Made by a program: the position numbers and the translations under genes. Of a stretch of DNA of 64,000 bases, positions 59,371 to 64,000 are shown piece by piece. Within the stretch, counting starts at the first letter, position 1. Each line of letters begins with the position of its first letter. A model generated the notes under the pieces. It did not search any database. It was not told the origin of the DNA and worked only from the letters and a program-made list of their open reading frames with translations. The stretch comes from an uncultured Collinsella sp. (GTDB lineage Bacteria > Actinomycetota > Coriobacteriia > Coriobacteriales > Coriobacteriaceae): NCBI GenBank assembly GCA_900544875.1, contig UQWS01000006.1, positions 1 to 64,000 on the forward strand, in the 5' to 3' direction.

Positions 59371-60210
59371 ATGGCAGATTCCAAGGTGGAGTACCCCGCT
59401 CCCGATTGCCTGGCGCCCGCCGCGATCGAGGCCAAGACCGAGACCGCCGGCGTGACCAAGGCTAACCTGCCGGTCGCTAAGGCCTTTCTGTTGGCAATGT
59501 TCGCCGGCGCTTTTATCGCCTTTGGCGGCCTGTTCTTTACGGTGTTTTTGAGCGACAGCACGCTCGGCTGGGGCGCTCAGCGCGTCGTGGGCGGCCTGTG
59601 CTTTTGCCTGGGCCTGGTGCTCGTGCTGGTGTGCGGCGCCGAGCTGTTTACCGGTAATTCGCTTATGGTCTGCGCGCTCAAGAGCAAAAAGATCACCCTG
59701 GCTCAGATGCTCAAGGCCTGGGTTGTCGTGTGGGTCGGCAATTTTGTCGGCGCTCTGTTCATCGTCTTTTTGGTGTACATGGCCGGCATTTACAAGCTCA
59801 ACGGCGAGGCGGTTGCCAATTCCATGGTGAGCGTCGCCGCCGGCAAGGTGACGATCGACTGGGTGACGATCTTCTTCCGTGGCATCCTGTGCAACATCTT
59901 TGTGTGCCTGGCCGTGTGGATCGGTACCGCCGGCAAGACCGTGGTCGATAAGGTCGTGGGCATTTTGCTGCCGATCGCTGCCTTTGTGGCCTGCGGTTTT
60001 GAGCACTGCGTTGCCAACATGTACTTTTTGCCCATGGGTGCCGTGATGCACGCGTGCGGCTATGGTGCTGACGTCGCCGGCGCCGATGCGCTCAACGCTG
60101 CGGGCATTGCGTTTAACTTGTCCGCCGCCACGCTGGGCAACATCGTGGGCGGCGCGGTTCTGGTGGCGCTCGGCTACTGGTTTATCTACGCCAAGAAGTC
60201 CGAGGCGTAA
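59371..60210 (+). CDS. focA: Formate transporter FocA-like
   Basis: A 279-residue formate/nitrite channel with six helices. Family motifs: AFIAFGGLFFTVF in helix 1, the loop LFTGNSLMVCALKSKKI, IFFRGILCNIFVCLAVW and the GFEHCVANMYFLPMG block with the central His. AGGAAAGAAG precedes ATG 59371. It ends the formate hydrogenlyase transcript before a strong terminator. It supplies or releases formate for FdhF. Confidence 0.94.
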   Translation: MADSKVEYPAPDCLAPAAIEAKTETAGVTKANLPVAKAFLLAMFAGAFIAFGGLFFTVFLSDSTLGWGAQRVVGGLCFCLGLVLVLVCGAELFTGNSLMVCALKSKKITLAQMLKAWVVVWVGNFVGALFIVFLVYMAGIYKLNGEAVANSMVSVAAGKVTIDWVTIFFRGILCNIFVCLAVWIGTAGKTVVDKVVGILLPIAAFVACGFEHCVANMYFLPMGAVMHACGYGADVAGADALNAAGIAFNLSAATLGNIVGGAVLVALGYWFIYAKKSEA

Positions 60211-60232
60211 GGTACCGTCTGTTTGACGTCGG

Positions 60233-60269
60233 GCCTCCCGCGGGGCGTTGCCGTGCGGGAGGCTTTTTT
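60233..60269 (+). terminator. Terminator after focA
   Basis: GCCTCCCGC and GCGGGAGGC form a 9-base stem followed by TTTTTT: end of the formate hydrogenlyase operon. Confidence 0.93.
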
Positions 60270-60331
60270 GGTCTGGGCTCGTTGCTGGGCTGTTGACCTG
60301 TTGTGTTTGGCTGGTGAAAGGGGTAATCGAG

Positions 60332-62449
60332 ATGGCATCTGCTGTGGAGCGTGACGGTCGCGCCGTGGTGACCACATGCGGGGGATGCTATGCCGATTGC
60401 GCCTTTGCGGCACGCGTTGAGGACGGTCGCGTGGTGGCCGAGTTGCCGGTGCCGGGGCATCCGTGCGCGGCGCGTGCCCTGTGCGCCCGCGGGCGCCATC
60501 GCCTGGCAATGCCGTTTGACGAGCGCGATCGCATTGTGCACCCCATGCGCCGACGAGCTGATGGCTCGGGGTTCGATGCGATTTCGTGGGACGAAGCGTT
60601 TGCCCAGATTGCCGAGCGTCTTTTGGGGATTGTTGACGAACGTGGCCCCCGTGCGCTGGGCATGACGCTCGGCGTGCCCTCGTTCGGCCGCTACTGGGCA
60701 TATCGCCTTATGCATGCGCTGGGCTCGCCCAACGTGTATGGTGCCGACGGTGCCTGCGAGGTAAGCCGTCTCACCGGCTGGGAGCACAGCCTGGGTTACA
60801 GCCCCGCCTCCGACCTGGCACATACCGATTGTATCATGTATCTGGGGCGTTCCATCGTCGATTCGTCGACGATGGGGGCTGTTGATGCGCTCAACGATGC
60901 CCGTCGCCGTGGGGCGAAGATTTTCGTGGTCGACCCCCGGCGCAGCGGCTCGGCCGCGCTTGCCGACCGCTGGCTGCGCGTGCGGCCGGGCTGCGACCTG
61001 GCCTTGCTGCTGGGTATCGCACATGTGTTGATTGCCGAGGACCTGTACGATCACGAGTTTGTTGCCCGCTATACCACAGGCTTTGACGAGCTGGCGCAGG
61101 CGGCCCTTGCTTGGACGCCCGAGTGGGCCGAGTCGATGTGCGACGTGCCAGCCGCAGAGATTGTCGCCACGGCGCGCGATCTCGCTGCCGCCGCGCCTGC
61201 CGCTGTGGTGGATGCGGGCTTTCATGGTGGCATCGGTATCGCGTATGCCAATAGCACCCAGACCGCGCGCGCTATCTGCTTGGTCGATGTGCTGCTGGGC
61301 TGCATCGGACATGTAGGTGGTGCACTCAACCCTCCGACGCCGCTTGTATTGGGCGACCTTGATCCCATGCGCTTTGCGACGTCGCCGGTGCCGCGTGGTC
61401 CCAAGTTGGGGTCCGAGCGCTATCCGCTCGTCGATCCCGAGCGCGGTCTGTGCACGACCATCGGCCAGTCGATTCTTGCCGGCGATTTGCGTGGGCTCAT
61501 CGTCTATGCCAGTAACCCCGGTGCGGGCTATGGCAATGCGCAGGCTTGGTTGGGCATCTTGCAGCAGCTCGACTTGCTCGTGACGATTGATATTCGCTGG
61601 TCCGAGACGGCGCGCGCTTCCGACTTCGTGCTGCCCGATGTGACATATTTGGAGGCTGACCGCGGCGTGGGTACAGTCGTGGGCCGCAACGACGCGTGCG
61701 TGTTCTACCGCAACGCCGTGCTGCCGGTCTTGCATGACGACACGCGACCGGGGCGGGAGATCTTTGCCGGGTTGGCTGCTGCCTGCGGCGTGGACGAGTA
61801 CTTCGACTTTTCGCCGGACGACCTTGCGGCGGCCCAGGTGGCGCCCTTTGGGATCGATCTGGACGAGCTCAAGGAGCGCGGTTGGGCCGATACGGGCGTG
61901 GCGCTGCCGTCGCGTACGGGCGAGCCTGTGATCCCCTTGAACGACGGCAGGATCGCGCTGGCAAGCGACGTATGGGAGCGAGCCGGCATGGGTCGTGTGG
62001 CCAACTGGATCGCGCCGATGGTGGAGCCTGGCCCGGGGATGTTTCGCCTCATTAGCGGCAACCGTCCCTTTGAGTCGCATACCTCGCGAAGGCTTGCAGC
62101 CCAAGGTGCCGCCGAGGCTGGGTCGGACCTGGATGCCGTGCAGATGAATGCCGATGCTGCTGCGCACATGGGCATCGCCGACGGCGAGATCGTCGAACTC
62201 GTGAGCGACATGGGCCGCGACCGCGTGCGCGTGGAGACGACGCCCTATCTGCATCCGGCGTGCATCTTCACCTCGGCCGCTCCCGGCGGGCGTTCGTTTG
62301 GCGCCGATGCCGGTGGCGCTCAAGCCTTGGGCGTGGGCCCGCTCGACCATACGCCGTTGCGTTGGGACCCGTTGACGGGCGCTGCGCTCACCCAGGAAAA
62401 CGCCGTTCGCGTGGAAAAGATCACGGAGCACGTGGATAATAACGACTGA
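60332..62449 (+). CDS. Molybdopterin oxidoreductase of unknown substrate
   Basis: A 705-residue DMSO-reductase-family catalytic subunit, cytoplasmic as no signal peptide is present. The N-terminal cluster motif is CGGCYADC with a further Cys in GHPCAARALCARGRH. Cofactor-binding blocks follow: AISWDEAFAQIAERL, IYLG-type YLGRSIVDSSTMG, VVDPRRSGSAALAD and SGNRPFESHTSRRL. The metal-ligand position falls near GADGACEVSRLTG, where a Cys is plausible and no UGA occurs. No electron-transfer or membrane partner is adjacent. GAAAGGGG precedes ATG 60332. The gene lies between focA and selA, so it may serve a Mo/W reaction in the same metabolism; not assignable further. Confidence 0.85.
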   Translation: MASAVERDGRAVVTTCGGCYADCAFAARVEDGRVVAELPVPGHPCAARALCARGRHRLAMPFDERDRIVHPMRRRADGSGFDAISWDEAFAQIAERLLGIVDERGPRALGMTLGVPSFGRYWAYRLMHALGSPNVYGADGACEVSRLTGWEHSLGYSPASDLAHTDCIMYLGRSIVDSSTMGAVDALNDARRRGAKIFVVDPRRSGSAALADRWLRVRPGCDLALLLGIAHVLIAEDLYDHEFVARYTTGFDELAQAALAWTPEWAESMCDVPAAEIVATARDLAAAAPAAVVDAGFHGGIGIAYANSTQTARAICLVDVLLGCIGHVGGALNPPTPLVLGDLDPMRFATSPVPRGPKLGSERYPLVDPERGLCTTIGQSILAGDLRGLIVYASNPGAGYGNAQAWLGILQQLDLLVTIDIRWSETARASDFVLPDVTYLEADRGVGTVVGRNDACVFYRNAVLPVLHDDTRPGREIFAGLAAACGVDEYFDFSPDDLAAAQVAPFGIDLDELKERGWADTGVALPSRTGEPVIPLNDGRIALASDVWERAGMGRVANWIAPMVEPGPGMFRLISGNRPFESHTSRRLAAQGAAEAGSDLDAVQMNADAAAHMGIADGEIVELVSDMGRDRVRVETTPYLHPACIFTSAAPGGRSFGADAGGAQALGVGPLDHTPLRWDPLTGAALTQENAVRVEKITEHVDNND

Positions 62450-62524
62450 TTGATTCAGCAGATTGATTCGGCTGGTTTTTGATGAACGACCGACTGATCT
62501 GCCCTTGGTTTTGAAAGGCTGCAC

Positions 62525-63982
62525 ATGAGCGATAGCCAGAACATGTCCGATGAGGTGCGCGCCCGCCTGCGCGCCATTCCCTCCGTCAACGAGCTGCTCG
62601 CAGAGTGGCCGGTTGTGAAGGCGGCGGGGGAGACCTGCGACGCGGTGGTGCATGCCGCCGTCACGGCCGAGCTCGACGAGGAGCGCGCCGCCATTCGTGC
62701 CGGCGCCGCCCCGCGTTCCAAGTGCGAGCTGGCCTCGGCCATCGAGTGGCGTGCGCATCGCTCCGCGCTGCCGAGCCTGCGTCCCGCCGTCAACGCCACG
62801 GGTGTGGTTATCCATACCAACTTGGGTCGCGCTCCGCTCGCGGAATCAGCTGCCAAGGCCGTGGCCGAGGTCGCGCGCGGCTACAGCACGCTCGAGTACA
62901 GTGTGGACACCTGTTCGCGCGGGTCGCGCAAGGAGCACGCCGCGCAACTGATCCGCTCGCTCACCGGTGCCGAGGACGCGCTTGTGGTCAACAACAACGC
63001 CGCCGCGGTGCTGCTGGTGCTGGCGACCCATGCCGCGGGCAAAGAGGTTATCGTCAGCCGCGGCGAGCTTGTCGAGATCGGCGGCAGCTTCCGTATCCCC
63101 GATGTCATGGAGGCCTCGGGTGCCAAGCTCGTCGAGGTCGGGGCCACCAACCGCACGCATTTGAGCGACTACGAGCGCGCCATTACGCCCGATACGGCCA
63201 TGATCCTCAAGGTCCATCCTTCCAACTATCGCATCGAGGGCTTTCACGAGGAGGTGGGCTCTCGGGAGCTTGCCGCCCTGGCCCACAAGCATGGTCTGCT
63301 GTTCTACGAGGACCAGGGGTCGGGCGCGCTGTTGCCTGACGACATCCTGGTTCGCGGCGGCGAAGAAACCACGCCGGCTTCGGTTTCGGCAGGGCTCGAT
63401 CTGGTGTCGTGCTCGGGCGATAAACTGCTCGGTGCCGCACAGGCGGGCATTATCATGGGCCGCCGCGATCTGGTCCAGGCCTGTGGGTCGCATCCGCTCA
63501 TGCGCGCCCTGCGCCCGGGCAAGTTGGCGCTCACGGCGCTCGAGGCCACGCTGCGTATCTACATGGATGGCGCCGATGTCGCCCATCGCGATATTCCGGT
63601 GCTCAGCATGCTCACGCTTCCGCAGGCTCATCTGGAGCGTCGCGCACGCAAGTTGCGCGATCTGATGGTCGCGGGCCTCGATAAGGCTGGTTGCCCTTGT
63701 GCCGTTCAGGTGGAGATCGTCGAGGAGTCGTCGACTCCCGGCGGCGGCTCGCTGCCCACCGTGGAGCTGTCCACGATGTGCGTTGCCGTGCGTCTCGTTG
63801 ATGAGCGTCTTTCCGTTGACGCGCTCAAGCGCTCGCTCGTCCAGGATTTCGACACGCCGGTCGTCACGCGCGCCTCGCACGATCTCGTTCTGTTTGACGT
63901 GCGTACGCTCGTGGGCGACCGCGATATCGAGACGGCGGCAACGACGTTCGTCGCGTGCGTTAAGAAGGCGATTGCTCGATGA
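62525..63982 (+). CDS. selA: L-seryl-tRNA(Sec) selenium transferase
   Basis: A 485-residue PLP enzyme that converts Ser-tRNA(Sec) to Sec-tRNA(Sec) using selenophosphate from SelD. It shows the SelA hallmarks VNATGVVIHTNLGRAPL, YSTLEYSVDT-CSRGSR, LVVNNNAAAVLLVL and the PLP lysine, Lys300, in CSGDKLLGAAQAGII. Length is normal. TTGAAAGG precedes ATG 62525. Its stop overlaps the start of the next gene. Needed for FdhF and SelD of this window. Confidence 0.97.
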   Translation: MSDSQNMSDEVRARLRAIPSVNELLAEWPVVKAAGETCDAVVHAAVTAELDEERAAIRAGAAPRSKCELASAIEWRAHRSALPSLRPAVNATGVVIHTNLGRAPLAESAAKAVAEVARGYSTLEYSVDTCSRGSRKEHAAQLIRSLTGAEDALVVNNNAAAVLLVLATHAAGKEVIVSRGELVEIGGSFRIPDVMEASGAKLVEVGATNRTHLSDYERAITPDTAMILKVHPSNYRIEGFHEEVGSRELAALAHKHGLLFYEDQGSGALLPDDILVRGGEETTPASVSAGLDLVSCSGDKLLGAAQAGIIMGRRDLVQACGSHPLMRALRPGKLALTALEATLRIYMDGADVAHRDIPVLSMLTLPQAHLERRARKLRDLMVAGLDKAGCPCAVQVEIVEESSTPGGGSLPTVELSTMCVAVRLVDERLSVDALKRSLVQDFDTPVVTRASHDLVLFDVRTLVGDRDIETAATTFVACVKKAIAR

Positions 63983-64000
63983 GTGAGGTTAAAGCGCTGG
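63979..64000 (+). CDS. Start of next gene, probably selB (partial)
   Basis: ATGAGTGAGG overlaps the selA stop by four bases (ATGA), giving MSEVKAL before the window ends. The selA-selB order is common, so SelB, the Sec-specific elongation factor, is expected, but the seven residues visible cannot prove it. Confidence 0.5.

Noticed and set aside
60182..62815. 877-codon open frame on the minus strand opposite the molybdopterin oxidoreductase
   Set aside because: Arg/His/Ala-rich shadow translation with no domain; the plus-strand gene has cluster and cofactor motifs and an RBS. The same applies to the long minus-strand frames at 48561-50015, 51279-52745 and 53410-54972.

Overview
The window looks like a chromosome segment from a strictly anaerobic, high-GC gut actinobacterium of the class Coriobacteriia, most likely Collinsella or a close relative. 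The basis is gene content and style: C/G-ending codons, GAAAGG-type ribosome binding sites, a bacterial RNase P RNA, a selenocysteine formate hydrogenlyase, a selenocysteine SelD, and molybdate and molybdopterin genes. Genus placement is inference. No insertion sequence, prophage or CRISPR array is visible.

Layout. 0-9.6 kb: thiamine genes (thiD; thiC with a TPP riboswitch), a small membrane protein, yaaA, an M18 aminopeptidase, polA and a HAD phosphatase. 9.6-13.4 kb: argG, preceded by a short arginine-rich leader peptide and a hairpin-rich leader, a 56-codon small ORF, and argH. 13.6-20.5 kb: ndk, rpiB, a cysteine desulfidase-like gene, a HAD hydrolase, rpsA, rnpB and a YigZ protein. 20.5-27.7 kb: a C_GCAxxG_C_C protein, metY, an MFS exporter, xpt, an ArfB-like rescue factor, a lipid kinase and a CLC antiporter that may be of the fluoride type. 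27.9-33.3 kb: moeA-mogA and modABC. 33.5-40.5 kb: two double-cubane/2-hydroxyacyl-CoA-dehydratase-like proteins and their ATPase activator, then selD (in-frame UGA), yedF, a Se/S-carrier-like small protein and a cysteine desulfurase/selenocysteine lyase. 40.5-44.4 kb: brnQ, tRNA-Pro and tRNA-Gly, an unknown protein, and a PIN toxin with a frameshifted antitoxin. 44.8-60.2 kb: a complete hydrogenase-4-type formate hydrogenlyase operon (electron-transfer ferredoxin, Sec-containing fdhF, hyfA-I, hycH, hycI, focA). 60.3-64 kb: an unassigned molybdopterin oxidoreductase, selA and the first codons of the next gene, probably selB.

The right half reads as one metabolic plan. ModABC imports molybdate and MoeA/MogA insert it into molybdopterin. 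The selD-yedF-carrier-desulfurase cluster with selA (and selB) provides selenocysteine. FdhF uses molybdenum and selenocysteine to oxidise formate, and the membrane [NiFe] hydrogenase makes H2, probably moving ions through its three antiporter-like subunits.

The less explained signals are: the arginine-coding leader before argG; the ATP-driven double-cubane module joined to selenium genes; a ModB with an extra extracytoplasmic domain; a one-base antitoxin frameshift; and several palindromic intergenic repeat families, two of which show compensatory changes between copies.
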